From: Deltaproteobacteria bacterium
GTDB lineage: Bacteria > Desulfobacterota > DSM-4660 > Desulfatiglandales > HGW-15
NCBI GenBank assembly: GCA_020060215.1
Contig: JAGVAP010000013.1
Span: forward strand, 1 to 57,873
DNA length: 57,873 nucleotides
Direction: 5' to 3'
Part shown: in pieces, positions 46,773 to 55,635 of the stretch
Layout of the letters: the number at the start of each line of letters is the position of its first letter
Position numbering within the stretch: the stretch's first letter is position 1
Translations under genes and position numbers: made by a program
Notes under the pieces: model-generated
The model's input: only the letters and a program-made list of their open reading frames with translations
What the model was told of the DNA's origin: nothing
Database searches by the model: none

Positions 46773-47159
46773 ATGGAAATGGTGCCATGGAGGCCGTTTC
46801 GAGAAGAGGGAGGCCTGCCCTTCCCTTCGGCCCATCGGGCCGCCGGTTGGATGCCCCCGGTCGACATATTCGAGGCTGAGGAAGAGGTGCTGGTTGCAGT
46901 GGAACTGCCGGGCGTCGAGGCAGACGACATCGAGGTCCGTGTGGCAGGGGATGTGCTCACCCTCGAAGGGGAGAAGAGGGGCAGGGATCAACTCGTCAAC
47001 CACCCATGCATCCAGCGTGAGATCTATGCCGGGTCCTTTCGCCGCTCCTTTCGCCTCCCTGCCCGGGTGGCGGGCGGTCGTATCGCCCCACGATTCATGA
47101 ACGGCGTTCTCATCCTCTCGATCCCTAAGGAGAAGAAGCTGCGCCATCAGGAAAGGTAG
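46773..47159 (+). CDS. Small heat shock protein (Hsp20 family)
   Basis: A 128-residue alpha-crystallin-type chaperone that holds unfolded proteins. The crystallin domain runs from PPVDIFEAEEEVLVAVELPGV through IEVRVAGDVLTLEGEKRG to FRRSFRLPARV, and the closing strand is FMNGVLILSIPK. The C-terminal I-x-I/V motif beyond it is missing or very short (KKLRHQER). Oligomer assembly may therefore differ. GAGGGGAGG precedes the ATG at 46773. Its last 13 bases overlap the end of the sigma factor gene on the opposite strand. Confidence 0.93.
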   Translation: MEMVPWRPFREEGGLPFPSAHRAAGWMPPVDIFEAEEEVLVAVELPGVEADDIEVRVAGDVLTLEGEKRGRDQLVNHPCIQREIYAGSFRRSFRLPARVAGGRIAPRFMNGVLILSIPKEKKLRHQER

Positions 47160-48163
47160 TCGATGTACCTCTCCTGAAACCCGGGGATCTCCTCCTCCAG
47201 CCATTTCTTCAGTTTGAGGACGATGGACTTCTGTCTCTGCCGGACCCTCTCGCGGGAGATCCGGTACTTTTCGCCGATCTCTCTGAGGGTGAGCGGATCT
47301 TCCGCCATGATTCGATGATCAAAGATGAATCCCTCTTTCCGCGAGAGCGTCCGTCGAAACTTCTCCAGTTTCTCCTTCATCATCTCCTTTCTCTGTTTCT
47401 CCGAAAGCTTCATGCAGATGTCCCCTTCGGAGACAGGGTGCGCCTCCACCCCTTCCACCGCCGAAATATCGAACGGGACATCCGCCCCGTCGAGCCTTTC
47501 GGCCATCTCGATGACCTCCTCCTTGCTCACGTCGAGCCTTTCAGCAAGGATCTCCGGCTCAGGGGCAAGTCCCAGGGAAAGGATTTTCTGCTTCTCCTTG
47601 TTGAGATTGTAGAACAGCTTCCGCTGATGCTGCGTGGTGCCGATCTTGACCAGTTTTCTGTTCTCCATGATGTAACGGAGGATGTATGCCCTTATCCAGT
47701 ATGCAGCGTAATAGGAAAACCGCGTCCCCCTCTCGGGGTCGAACTTCTTCAGGGCATGAATCAGCCCGAGATTTCCCTCCTGAATGAGATCCAGCACCTT
47801 GGAGGAGTTGTGCCTCTGAAACCCAAGGGCGATCTTCACCACGAGGCGGAGATTGGAGGTGATCAGCCGGAAGGTGGCCCCCTCGTCCCCTTTCTCCCGG
47901 ACACGGATGGCGAGACCCTTTTCCTCTTCACGACTCAAGAGCTCAAAACGCTGGATTTCCGCCAGGTACTTTCGGAGAGGATCGTAGGGCATATAATCCT
48001 TTTTGGCGGAAACCTGGCCGACCGTGGCCGGTTTTTCCTCCTGCTCCGCGGCTTCAACCATGCCCACTTCCAGACCCATGTCTCCCCAATGCGCTTCTTC
48101 TGCTCTCATATCCACAACCCCCGTTTCGTAAAATCCCTTGTAGAGCGCTATTTTATTCACCAT
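47147..48163 (-). CDS. RpoH-like alternative sigma factor
   Basis: Sigma-70 family factor of about 338 residues, closest in layout to heat-shock sigma-32. Region 2 contains LITSNLRLVVKIALGFQ, VLDLIQEGNLGLIHALKKFDPERG and FSYYAAYWIRAYILRYIMENRKLVKIGT. The QRKLFYNLNKEKQKI stretch corresponds to the RpoH box (Q-R-K-L-F-F-N-L-R). Region 4 ends LTLREIGEKYRISRERVRQRQKSIV. An N-terminal extension of about 80 residues has no homology, so the start is uncertain: ATG at 48163 (AGGG upstream) or ATG at 48109. Motif site K ends only 11 bases before 48163, which favours 48109 if K is a promoter. It probably controls the neighbouring stress genes. Confidence 0.88.
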   Translation of the reverse strand: MVNKIALYKGFYETGVVDMRAEEAHWGDMGLEVGMVEAAEQEEKPATVGQVSAKKDYMPYDPLRKYLAEIQRFELLSREEEKGLAIRVREKGDEGATFRLITSNLRLVVKIALGFQRHNSSKVLDLIQEGNLGLIHALKKFDPERGTRFSYYAAYWIRAYILRYIMENRKLVKIGTTQHQRKLFYNLNKEKQKILSLGLAPEPEILAERLDVSKEEVIEMAERLDGADVPFDISAVEGVEAHPVSEGDICMKLSEKQRKEMMKEKLEKFRRTLSRKEGFIFDHRIMAEDPLTLREIGEKYRISRERVRQRQKSIVLKLKKWLEEEIPGFQERYIDYLS

Positions 48164-48174
48164 AGGGACCCTGA

Positions 48175-48196
48175 GAATGGGTTGGTCACTGTAATT
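48175..48196 (-). promoter_or_regulatory. Two-block motif site K
   Basis: On the minus strand: left block AATTACAG, seven bases, right block CCCATTC, directly upstream of the sigma factor gene. This suggests autoregulation or membership of the gene in the same regulon. Confidence 0.4.
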
Positions 48197-48687
48197 GGAG
48201 ATACCCCCGACCCGTATCTTGGGAACGTTCAAACACGATATTTGTACTTCGACCTAATGCTCCTCGGCATGGCCATTCGGTCCAGGAGGTACGAGGAAGA
48301 GAAGAGGAAGAGAAGAGCGAGAGAACTGCAGAATGCAGAATGTCCAATGTCCAATGTCCAATGCAGAGGGGAAGAGAAGAGCGAGAGAACCGCAGAATGT
48401 CCAATGCAGAGGGGAAGAGCAAGGGCGAGTTCGAATGCTGGAACGATGGAATATGGGAATACTGGGGAAGCCTGGTGATGAGGACGCAAAAAGACGGCTA
48501 TTCAGCTTTGCAGCCCATCATCCCACTATTCCCTATCAAGCCCTTGTTTGGGGCTTTGTCATTTGAGCTTGATTGGTCGTCTGAGCTTTGACATCTGGAT
48601 TTCAAGCGGTCCTTTTTCATCCCGGATGGGCAGAACCAATCTCCGGGTCCTCCACCGGGGACGGAGGTTTCAAAGGGAAGTGTTTCT
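48197..48687. repeat. Intergenic region with dispersed word repeats
   Basis: No gene is supported. At about 48316-48420, words such as GCAGAATGTCCAATGTCCAA and AGAGGGGAAGAG alternate two to three times. They are the reverse complement of words in the tandem repeat at 45657. Further degenerate words (GGAATACTGGGGAAGCC) follow near 48455. Confidence 0.6.
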
Positions 48688-50037
48688 TCAGCTTTCGCCG
48701 AGCTCCTTTTGAGTCACCTCGTGGACCGCCCGCTCCTGGAGTTTCTTCAACTCAGGTCCGATCTCGACCTCGTATAGGGAGGGGGATTCCAGCTTCCTGC
48801 ACCCCTCGTCCAGGGCGGAGAAATCCGCTTGAAACCGGGCGCGAATGCTCTGAAGAGACTCCGGTTCCTTCACCCTCCTGCCCCCCCTCATCACCTCCTC
48901 CAGGAGGCCTTCACCCTCGACCGGTTCATCCCTGAGGACGAGCATGTCCTTCGTCATCTTACCGTCCCTGAGAACGCGGCATACCTGTTTCTTCCCCACG
49001 AGGGTTTTCTTACCGGAACTCAACTTGAGCACAGGGCGGCCGTCATACCAGACCAGCTTGTAGGCCATGTCGGTGTAAGGCGCGTCGGCGGATACGCCCA
49101 TCTTGGTCCCCACACCGAAGGCGTCTATCTCCGCACCCTGGCTCAGTACGCGGGCGATCTTGAACTCGTCAAATCCGCCGCTTGCGAAGATCGACATCTC
49201 TCCAAACCCTTCCTCGGTCAGGAGCTTCCTCACCTCTTTGCTGAGGGCGGCCATGTCCCCGCTGTCCAACCGGACCCCTTTGACCCGTCCACCCGACCGG
49301 GAAACCTCCCTGGCCACCTGGATCGCCTTTCGCGCCCCCGAAAGGGTGTCGTAGGTGTCGATGAGCAGGACCGTGTTCTCGGGGAACGTGTCCGCAAAGG
49401 CCCTGAAGGCTTCTTCCTCCCTCTCAAAGCTCACGACAAAGGAGTGGGCCATGGTGCCGGAGACCGGGATCCCGTAGAGCATCCCCGCCCTCACCGTGCT
49501 GGTACCCGAGAAACCGGCGATGTAGGACGACCGGGCCACCTTCACCCCTGCCTCCATGCCCTGGGTCCTCCGAAGGGAAAAGTCCACGAGTTTTCTCCCG
49601 CCCGCCGCATGGACACACCGGGCAGCCTTGGAGGCGATCGATACCTGGAGATTGACGGTATTGATCACGAACGTCTCCACGAGCTGGGCCTCGATAATGG
49701 GGGCCGTGATCTCGAGGACGGGCTCGTCCCTGAAGAAGATGCGCCCCTCGGGCATGGCATGCACGTTTCCCGTGAACCGGAGAGTCGAGAGATAGGCGAG
49801 GAAGTCCTCAGAAAAGAGCCCCAGGCCATGCAGGTAGTCCAGATCCTCCTGCTCAAAGTGAAACGACTCCAAGTAGGAGATCACATCCTCCAGCCCGGCA
49901 TGGACAAAATAGCCGCGGTTGGGCGGATACTCCCGGATGAACAGGCTGAATGTCGACTCCGCCGACATACGCTTGCTGTAGAACGCCTGAGCCATGGTCA
50001 ATTCATAGAGATCCATAAGAAGCGCCGTCGTATTCAT
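48688..50037 (-). CDS. pncB: Nicotinate phosphoribosyltransferase
   Basis: NAD salvage enzyme of 449 residues forming nicotinate mononucleotide from nicotinate and PRPP with ATP. The N-terminus is TALLMDLYELTMAQAFY. Conserved parts are FSLRRTQGMEAGVKVARSSYIAGFSGTSTV (in pieces FSLRRTQGMEAG and AGFSGTSTVRAG), HSFVVSFEREEEAF, LLIDTYDT, GVRLDSGDM, IFASGGFDEFKI and FGVGTKMG. The phosphate-binding and substrate residues of the type II family are present. The ATG at 50037 follows GGGAAAGG. It forms a single-gene unit on the minus strand. Confidence 0.94.
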   Translation of the reverse strand: MNTTALLMDLYELTMAQAFYSKRMSAESTFSLFIREYPPNRGYFVHAGLEDVISYLESFHFEQEDLDYLHGLGLFSEDFLAYLSTLRFTGNVHAMPEGRIFFRDEPVLEITAPIIEAQLVETFVINTVNLQVSIASKAARCVHAAGGRKLVDFSLRRTQGMEAGVKVARSSYIAGFSGTSTVRAGMLYGIPVSGTMAHSFVVSFEREEEAFRAFADTFPENTVLLIDTYDTLSGARKAIQVAREVSRSGGRVKGVRLDSGDMAALSKEVRKLLTEEGFGEMSIFASGGFDEFKIARVLSQGAEIDAFGVGTKMGVSADAPYTDMAYKLVWYDGRPVLKLSSGKKTLVGKKQVCRVLRDGKMTKDMLVLRDEPVEGEGLLEEVMRGGRRVKEPESLQSIRARFQADFSALDEGCRKLESPSLYEVEIGPELKKLQERAVHEVTQKELGES

Positions 50038-50175
50038 CCTTTCCCGTCCTGATCCGATTTGCGAAATACCGCTCACTTTCTCAAGAGACGCATGGATTCC
50101 TTCAATGATCGAATATTTATCACATCGGCGGCCTCGAGCCAACCTCCCCCTCGCCCCGACCCACGCCGAACTCGT

Positions 50176-50919
50176 TCAGCCCGAGTCCAGCATCTCCTGG
50201 AGCTTGAGCGCATCCTTTATAGCATATCCCGCCTCATCGTTGTCGAAGTAACAGAAGACTTCCCTTCCCTGATCAATCCAGGAGGAGATGGCGCCGGCCC
50301 ATCCGGACAGAACGGTGGGCGTATACCTCCCTTTGTAATGCTCGTCGGGACCGTGCAGACGGATGTAGACGAAGTCGGCGGTGATGACCTTCGGGGACAC
50401 CTTCCCTGCAAGGTCGTGCATGCAGAAGGCGGCTCCCATTTCGATCAATGCGTCATAGGCCATCGGATTGTGCCAGCTGGGGTCCATGAACTCGAAGGCA
50501 AAACGGTACCCCGAGGGAAGCGATTCCAGAAAGTCGTAAAACCTCTCCGGGTTGAAGTTCCACCTCGGAGGAAGCTGAAAGAGGATCGGCCCGAGTTTGT
50601 TGTTCAGGGAGCTGACCGCCTGGAGAAAAAGCAGCAGGGCCCTTTCGGGTTCCTTCAGTTTCTTGCGATGGGTGATGAAGCGGCTTGCCTTGACGGTGAA
50701 GATGAAATCCGCGGGAACGGTGTTGCGCCAGGAAATGAAGATCTCCCTGTTGGGCAGGCGATAGAAGGAGTTGTTGATTTCAACCGTGTGAAGGTGTTTC
50801 GCGTAATAGTCCAGATAGTCGTCCCTCGAGATCTCCTTCGGATAAAAGCTTCCTTTCCAGTGCTGGTACTGCCACCCGGATGTGCCGATATGGATATGGG
50901 GTAAAGCCGCCATGAACAC
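50176..50919 (-). CDS. DUF72 family protein
   Basis: A 247-residue TIM-barrel-like protein of the DUF72 (YecE) family. It begins HIHIGTSGWQYQHWKGSFYP and has VEINNSFYRLP, FTVKASRFITH, LGPILFQLPPRW, FAFEFMDPSWH, DFVYIRLHGPDEHYKG and VFCYFDNDEAGYA. These are all hallmarks of the family. Its biochemical function is not established. The GTG at 50919 has GGGGAGGT four bases upstream; an ATG at 50913 is an alternative. It is divergent from a small membrane protein gene. Confidence 0.92.
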   Translation of the reverse strand: MFMAALPHIHIGTSGWQYQHWKGSFYPKEISRDDYLDYYAKHLHTVEINNSFYRLPNREIFISWRNTVPADFIFTVKASRFITHRKKLKEPERALLLFLQAVSSLNNKLGPILFQLPPRWNFNPERFYDFLESLPSGYRFAFEFMDPSWHNPMAYDALIEMGAAFCMHDLAGKVSPKVITADFVYIRLHGPDEHYKGRYTPTVLSGWAGAISSWIDQGREVFCYFDNDEAGYAIKDALKLQEMLDSG

Positions 50920-51065
50920 AAGGACCTCCCCTCCTTATGAGAGGAAGAAGGGGGATAGGACAATAAGGGCGATCCCGTATAAAAATTCGAAAACATCCGC
51001 ATCTCTCGGGTTCGTTCACCGGGAGCGGTGAACAACCTTTTCCTCTTTACTGCGCGTGTCGGACA

Positions 51066-51087
51066 AAATACTCCCTCGCCCTCATTT
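51066..51087 (+). promoter_or_regulatory. Two-block motif site L
   Basis: Left block AAATACTC, seven bases, right block CTCATTT, 57 bases before the small membrane protein at 51145. Confidence 0.38.
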
Positions 51088-51144
51088 ACCGAAAGACCGC
51101 AGTGGTGGAGTATTGGGGAACACCCCACTCTGCCCGAGGGACTT

Positions 51145-51537
51145 ATGTTCTGGGTTCACTTCTTTTACGCCGTCCTCTTCGCCGCCCTCCTGAGCATCTT
51201 CTTCTATGCCGTGTTCAGGACGAGGGGGCCCTGGTCCAGTCTCCTCCTCCTTTTCCTGGTCATCTTCCTTGCATCCTGGGCGGGCGGATTGTGGCTCTCA
51301 CCCATCGGACCGGGCTTCAGGGGCACTTACTGGATTCCCTTTCTGATTTCGGGCCTGATCATCGCGCTCCTGCTCGCGGCTGCCGCTCCTTCGAGGAGAG
51401 AGGAAACCACCGTGGAGCTCGTGGATGCCGAAGCGCAGAAACGGGAGAAGAAGAGGGTCTACATGACCCTGAGCATCTTCTTCTGGATTATCGTGGCCGC
51501 CCTGGTGGCCGCGATTGGGATCCATTACCTCGGGTGA
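51145..51537 (+). CDS. Small three-helix membrane protein
   Basis: A 130-residue integral membrane protein of unknown function. Hydrophobic helices are at about 3-23 (WVHFFYAVLFAALLSIFFYA), 30-52 (LLLLFLVIFLASWAGGLWL) and 63-82 (YWIPFLISGLIIALLLAAAA). A charged loop follows (SRREETTVELVDAEAQKREK), with a fourth helix near the end (IFFWIIVAALVAAIGIHYLG). GAGGG precedes the ATG. Motif site L lies upstream, placing it with the putative stress regulon. No family is recognised. Confidence 0.78.
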   Translation: MFWVHFFYAVLFAALLSIFFYAVFRTRGPWSSLLLLFLVIFLASWAGGLWLSPIGPGFRGTYWIPFLISGLIIALLLAAAAPSRREETTVELVDAEAQKREKKRVYMTLSIFFWIIVAALVAAIGIHYLG

Positions 51538-51575
51538 GGGGGAGCGTTCCGGAGGGCTCGGTTCTGGAGGTCACA

Positions 51576-53288
51576 CTAGATCCACCTCGGCGGCTGCATG
51601 AGAAGCTCCCCATGAGCCGTCCATTCCGATGCCGGGGATTCCCGCAGGTTCGACAGAAGATCCTGGATATCATCCCCTCTCCCACGCCCCCGTCCGAACA
51701 CCCTCTTCACGAAAGAGCGTTTCACCGGAAAGATCTTGAGCCCGACCTGCTCCTCTTCGGGGATCTTCGCCGCTGCCCTGGCGGCGCGGAACGCCTCGTG
51801 AAACCCACCGAGTTCATCCACGAGCCCTCTCTGCACCGCATCCCGCCCGGTCCAGATCCTCCCCTTTGCCGAGCTGTTCACGCTCTCGACAGGCAGCTTT
51901 CTGCCATCCGCGGCTTTTGCCACGAAATCGTCGTATATTTCGTCAAGCCGCAATTCCATGCGCTTCCACTGCTCTTCCGAGTAGCTTTCCGTATCGCTCC
52001 AGAAATCCGCATTCTTGTTGGTGAAAAGCCTTCCCCAGCGGATACCGACGCTGTTCCACAACCCCGAGGTCACCATCTTGCCGCTCACGACGCCGATCGA
52101 ACCGGTTATGGTCCCCGGATGGGCAATGATCCTGTCGCAGGCCATTGCGACAAAGTAGCCCCCCGAACCGGCCACATCGCTCAACGTGGCGATCACGGGT
52201 TTTCCGATATCCCTTGCGCAGATCGTCTCCCTCCATATGGCGTCGGATGCCACATAGGACCCGCCCGGACTGTCGATGCGGAACACGATGGCCCGCACCC
52301 TCTTGTCCTTGGCTGCAGCGCGGAAATCGGCGCAGACCGAATCGGAACCCATGATGAAACGGCCCAAGGGCGTGTAGCGGCTCTTGCCGAGGGCAATGCG
52401 GCCCGTCCCATAGATCAGGGCGATCCTTTTCCGTCCTCGGACTCGCGTTTCTTTCTTCTTCAGATATCCTTGGAGTCCGAGGAACCGCGCCCCCTTGCCG
52501 GCCTCTCTCTTCAATGCCGTCCGCACCTCGTCCCGGTACTGCAATCCGTCTACAAGCCCTTCCTCCAGTGCCCTCTTTGAGGAGAAAGGGCCCCTTTCCA
52601 GGAGGGCCTCCAGCCTCTCCCGGCTGAGTCCCCGGGACTGGCCGATGCCGTCCAGTATCTGTGAGAGCAGTGACGACAGGACAGCCTGATCGGCTTCACG
52701 GTGCGGCTCCGTGTATTCCTTTTCGGTCAGCATGTATGCGGCGCTCTTGTATTCCTTGCGAAAACCCAGCTGAGGCACGATCCCTATCCGGTCGAGCAAT
52801 TCGCGCAGGAAGGGCGTCTTCATGCCCAGACCCGTCAGCCCGACCTCTCCGGAGGGCTGGACAAGGATCCGGTCGAAGGCGGCGGCCAGGTAGTAGGCCG
52901 TGTTCCCCGGACCGGACTCACCGAAAGACTCTGCAAAGGCGACCGCCTTTTTGCCCGTTTTGCGGAATCGGGTGACGGCATCCCGGATCTCCTGTGCCCT
53001 GGCCATATTCATCCGGGCTCCCCCGACCTTTGCAAAGAGCATGACCACCTTCCTGTCCTCAGAGGCGATGCGAAGCGCCTCGACCGCATCTCGCAGCACG
53101 GGCGCACCTCTCATGAGGATCCTTGCAAGGCGGTCTTCAGGCACATGCTCCTCCCACTTCCGACTGAAATCCGCCTCCAGGATGGTATTGCCGTGAACAG
53201 CCCTTCGTCTCCAGAGAAGAACGGCAAGGAACACGGCGACGATCAGGATGAGGATTGCGACAGACGCAATCAAACCGGACGCAGTCAT
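51576..53288 (-). CDS. sppA: Signal peptide peptidase SppA, long form
   Basis: Membrane-anchored serine protease of 570 residues that degrades cleaved signal peptides. One N-terminal helix (LIASVAILILIVAVFLAVLLW) is followed by two tandem ClpP-like domains, as in the 67-kDa enzyme. The catalytic Lys is in FRKEYKSAAYML of the first domain and the catalytic Ser in DVAGSGGYFVAMACDRI of the second. RIDSPGGSYVAS and GTITGSIGVVSGK are also typical. AGGG lies eight bases before the ATG at 53288. The frame stays open upstream to 53702, but that part is non-conserved and overlaps the next gene. Confidence 0.93.
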   Translation of the reverse strand: MTASGLIASVAILILIVAVFLAVLLWRRRAVHGNTILEADFSRKWEEHVPEDRLARILMRGAPVLRDAVEALRIASEDRKVVMLFAKVGGARMNMARAQEIRDAVTRFRKTGKKAVAFAESFGESGPGNTAYYLAAAFDRILVQPSGEVGLTGLGMKTPFLRELLDRIGIVPQLGFRKEYKSAAYMLTEKEYTEPHREADQAVLSSLLSQILDGIGQSRGLSRERLEALLERGPFSSKRALEEGLVDGLQYRDEVRTALKREAGKGARFLGLQGYLKKKETRVRGRKRIALIYGTGRIALGKSRYTPLGRFIMGSDSVCADFRAAAKDKRVRAIVFRIDSPGGSYVASDAIWRETICARDIGKPVIATLSDVAGSGGYFVAMACDRIIAHPGTITGSIGVVSGKMVTSGLWNSVGIRWGRLFTNKNADFWSDTESYSEEQWKRMELRLDEIYDDFVAKAADGRKLPVESVNSSAKGRIWTGRDAVQRGLVDELGGFHEAFRAARAAAKIPEEEQVGLKIFPVKRSFVKRVFGRGRGRGDDIQDLLSNLRESPASEWTAHGELLMQPPRWI

Positions 53289-53332
53289 ATGCTTCACCCT
53301 AGCACATGAATACCCTTGGGTCGCCGTCGGCT

Positions 53333-53590
53333 CTACCGTTCCTTTTCGGACGAGAACCTGCCGCTCCTTCCAAACGGGGGCCTGGGTCTCTGAAACCCCC
53401 GCCAGCTGCTCTTGCCGAGGATAAACCCGCCTCCTCTTCCCACCAGGTTCACGGAGCCGACCACCCCTCGGACGCTCCTGACATTCATCATGGCCCCGCA
53501 GGCGAAGCACTTCACCGGACCTTGGTAGTTCTGAAACTTTGCATGGTTCAGGGTCATCTCCTGTCGACAGGCCAGACATTTTACGATCAT
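53333..53590 (-). CDS. Small double-CxxC zinc protein
   Basis: An 85-residue protein with CLACRQEM and CFACGAMM, 21 residues apart, forming a probable zinc ribbon. A Gly/Arg-rich tail follows (GRGGGFILGKSSWRGFQRPRPPFGRSGR) of low complexity, in pieces VGRGGGFILG and FQRPRPPFGRSG. The tail could bind RNA. The ATG at 53590 is preceded by GGGGAG. It lies just upstream of sppA on the same strand (44 bases), so the two may be co-transcribed. No known family is assigned. Confidence 0.65.
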   Translation of the reverse strand: MIVKCLACRQEMTLNHAKFQNYQGPVKCFACGAMMNVRSVRGVVGSVNLVGRGGGFILGKSSWRGFQRPRPPFGRSGRFSSEKER

Positions 53591-54094
53591 CGGAGTTCTC
53601 CCCTCTGGCCGCTTGAGACAGAACGGCCGCTCGGACAGGTTCACTTCCATGGTTGCCTTGAAATCGGTGGTGGGCAACACCAGAAAAGCCGAAGTGCAGC
53701 AAAACTCAAGGGAATCATGGGGTCGCGGGTCCTGCGGGAAAATGGGGGGCGGACAGCAATCGGATTTGACGGCGGTAGTATTTTGAGCAGCGCTGCGGCT
53801 CCTTCATGAGAGCGACACCGGGGCAGATCTCAGGTCCGTCCCTACCGGCCGACGGCCATTGTCCCGTGCTCACGGGCGACCATGTTTCACCCGCCCCGCC
53901 GGGGGAATACAGCCAAAACCCTATTAAGGACTCGGAGGGGATGTTCTATAGTTGGACCAGTGGACGGCCTGGGAACAGTCCACGGCAGCCCAATCCCGCC
54001 ACGAAGACACGGAAGAGACCGGTTCTCTTCGGGTCGGTGCCTTCGTGGCAGATCTTCATTCGGTAGAAGTTTGAAGGTGAGAACATATAATGTT
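53591..54094. other. Intergenic stretch without clear features
   Basis: No gene, repeat family member or promoter is convincingly seen in 504 bases. A small perfect hairpin CCCGTG-CT-CACGGG lies at 53863-53876, without a T-tract. Confidence 0.5.
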
Positions 54095-55312
54095 TCAGCG
54101 GCCGGACCGATGCAGGTATTCATAGAAGTCGAGGGTCTTCCGGGCCACGGCCTTCCAGGTGAAGCGCTCCGTTACCCTCTCTCGGGCACGCATACCCATC
54201 TCCCTTCTCAAGTGGGGAGACGCTGCCAGGAGATTGATGGCCTCGGCCAGGGCATTCGCAAAGCTCTCGGCGCCTTCGGCCCGGTCGATGTTTGCGGTGT
54301 CGACAGGAACGAGCTTCCCGGTTACGCCGTCCGCCACGACCTCGGGGATGCCTCCCACAGCGGATGCCACGACCGGCGCGCCGCAGGCCATGGCTTCGAG
54401 GTTGACGATGCCGAAAGGCTCATAGATGGAAGGGCAGACAAACATGGCGGTCCGGCTGTAGAGCGCGATCAGGTGTTCTACAGGCACGGTCTCCTTTACC
54501 CAGACGACCGGGTTGGAGGTCCGCCTTTTTGCGGCGGCCACCTTTTCAACCGTCTCCTGCAGGATCTCGTCCGTATCGGGCGCGCTTGCACAGATCACCA
54601 CCTGAAGCCCGGGGTCAAGGCGCGGCACCGCATCCAGGAAGTGGCCGATTCCCTTCTGACGCGTGAGCCGCGCGACCACCAGCACGAACGGTCTTCGGGG
54701 ATCGATGCCGTAATGGTCAAGGACCGAGGGATCGTCTGAAGGACGATATCGCTCCTCATCGATACCGTTGTGGATGACCCGGATCTTCTCCAGGTCCACC
54801 CCGTAGAGGCGATGGACGTCTCTTTTCATGGCCTCGGACACTGCGATGACCCCGTCGGCATTCCGATAGGCGGTCTCCTCGATCCAGGAAGAAGCCATGT
54901 AGGCGGTGTCCAGTTGTTCCCGCTTCCAGGGTCTGTGGGGCTCCAGCGAATGGGTGGTCAGAACCAGAGGCGCGTTGAGGAGCCGCTTGAGCAGGCAGCC
55001 TGCCAGGTGCGTGTACCACGTGTGGCAGTGGACCACATCCGCCTCCTTCAGGCAGCTCACGATGGCGACGTCTCGGAACAGGGCGTCCAGGAGCGGACTG
55101 TGCCTTGGATCATAGCACTCGAAGTCGGCGGGCCCAACGCCTCTGACTTCCCAGTGAGGGGCCGACTCCCTCTGATCCCCGAAGCACCGCAGCTGGATCG
55201 AGTGCTCGCCCGGGTCCAATCGCTTCAGCGCTCGGGTGAGGTATTCGACGTGGACCCCCGCCCCCCCGTAGGTGTAAGGCGGGTACTCTTTGGTGAGTAT
55301 GGCAATATTCAA
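54095..55312 (-). CDS. GlgM/GlgA-like GT4 glucosyltransferase
   Basis: A 405-residue GT-B glycosyltransferase, closest in style to actinobacterial GlgM (older name GlgA). That enzyme joins ADP-glucose and glucose 1-phosphate to make maltose 1-phosphate, or extends glucan. It begins IAILTKEYPPYTYGGAGVHV. The donor site includes VHCHTWYTHLAG, VIHNGIDEERY, FVLVVARLTRQKG and the E-x7-E motif CPSIYEPFGIVNLEAMACGAPVVAS (in pieces YEPFGIVNLEAMA and GAPVVASAVGG). The start is a TTG at 55312: AAGGAG sits seven bases before it, while the nearby ATG is out of frame and meets a stop at once. It is divergent from glgE, which supports the GlgM reading. Confidence 0.88.
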   Translation of the reverse strand: MNIAILTKEYPPYTYGGAGVHVEYLTRALKRLDPGEHSIQLRCFGDQRESAPHWEVRGVGPADFECYDPRHSPLLDALFRDVAIVSCLKEADVVHCHTWYTHLAGCLLKRLLNAPLVLTTHSLEPHRPWKREQLDTAYMASSWIEETAYRNADGVIAVSEAMKRDVHRLYGVDLEKIRVIHNGIDEERYRPSDDPSVLDHYGIDPRRPFVLVVARLTRQKGIGHFLDAVPRLDPGLQVVICASAPDTDEILQETVEKVAAAKRRTSNPVVWVKETVPVEHLIALYSRTAMFVCPSIYEPFGIVNLEAMACGAPVVASAVGGIPEVVADGVTGKLVPVDTANIDRAEGAESFANALAEAINLLAASPHLRREMGMRARERVTERFTWKAVARKTLDFYEYLHRSGR

Positions 55313-55635
55313 TGCATTGCTCCTTGAAGGATGACCTTGCGATGATGTGATCCTTTGATGTTTAATGAATGCCAAAGCCCGGAGGCCAAAGTCAAGGACG
55401 AATGGACATCGAATGCAAAGACAAGAAGACGAACATCGAACGTCCGACATCGAACGTCGAATGGGAAGACCGGAGGCCAGCGGGGCCGCTTGCCGCTCCA
55501 GGCGGCCAGTTTGATGGAACATGAAACTGCGCCCCCGAGCGATCATGATTCGATCCCTCACCATGAACGGCACTTCGTTCGCCCTGAGGTACCGAAGGCG
55601 AACAGAAAGGGGGGGGTTCCCTGGTGAGAGCACAT
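55313..55635. repeat. Divergent region with degenerate repeats
   Basis: Between the glycosyltransferase and glgE. At 55420-55463 are words such as GACGAACATCGAACGTC and CGACATCGAACGTCG, the same family as at 5776, 17803 and 41727. No gene is present; promoters for both directions must lie here. Confidence 0.6.

Noticed and set aside
53289..53702. N-terminal extension of SppA up to 53702
   Set aside because: It would run across the small zinc protein gene in another frame; the signal-anchor helix begins right after the ATG at 53288.
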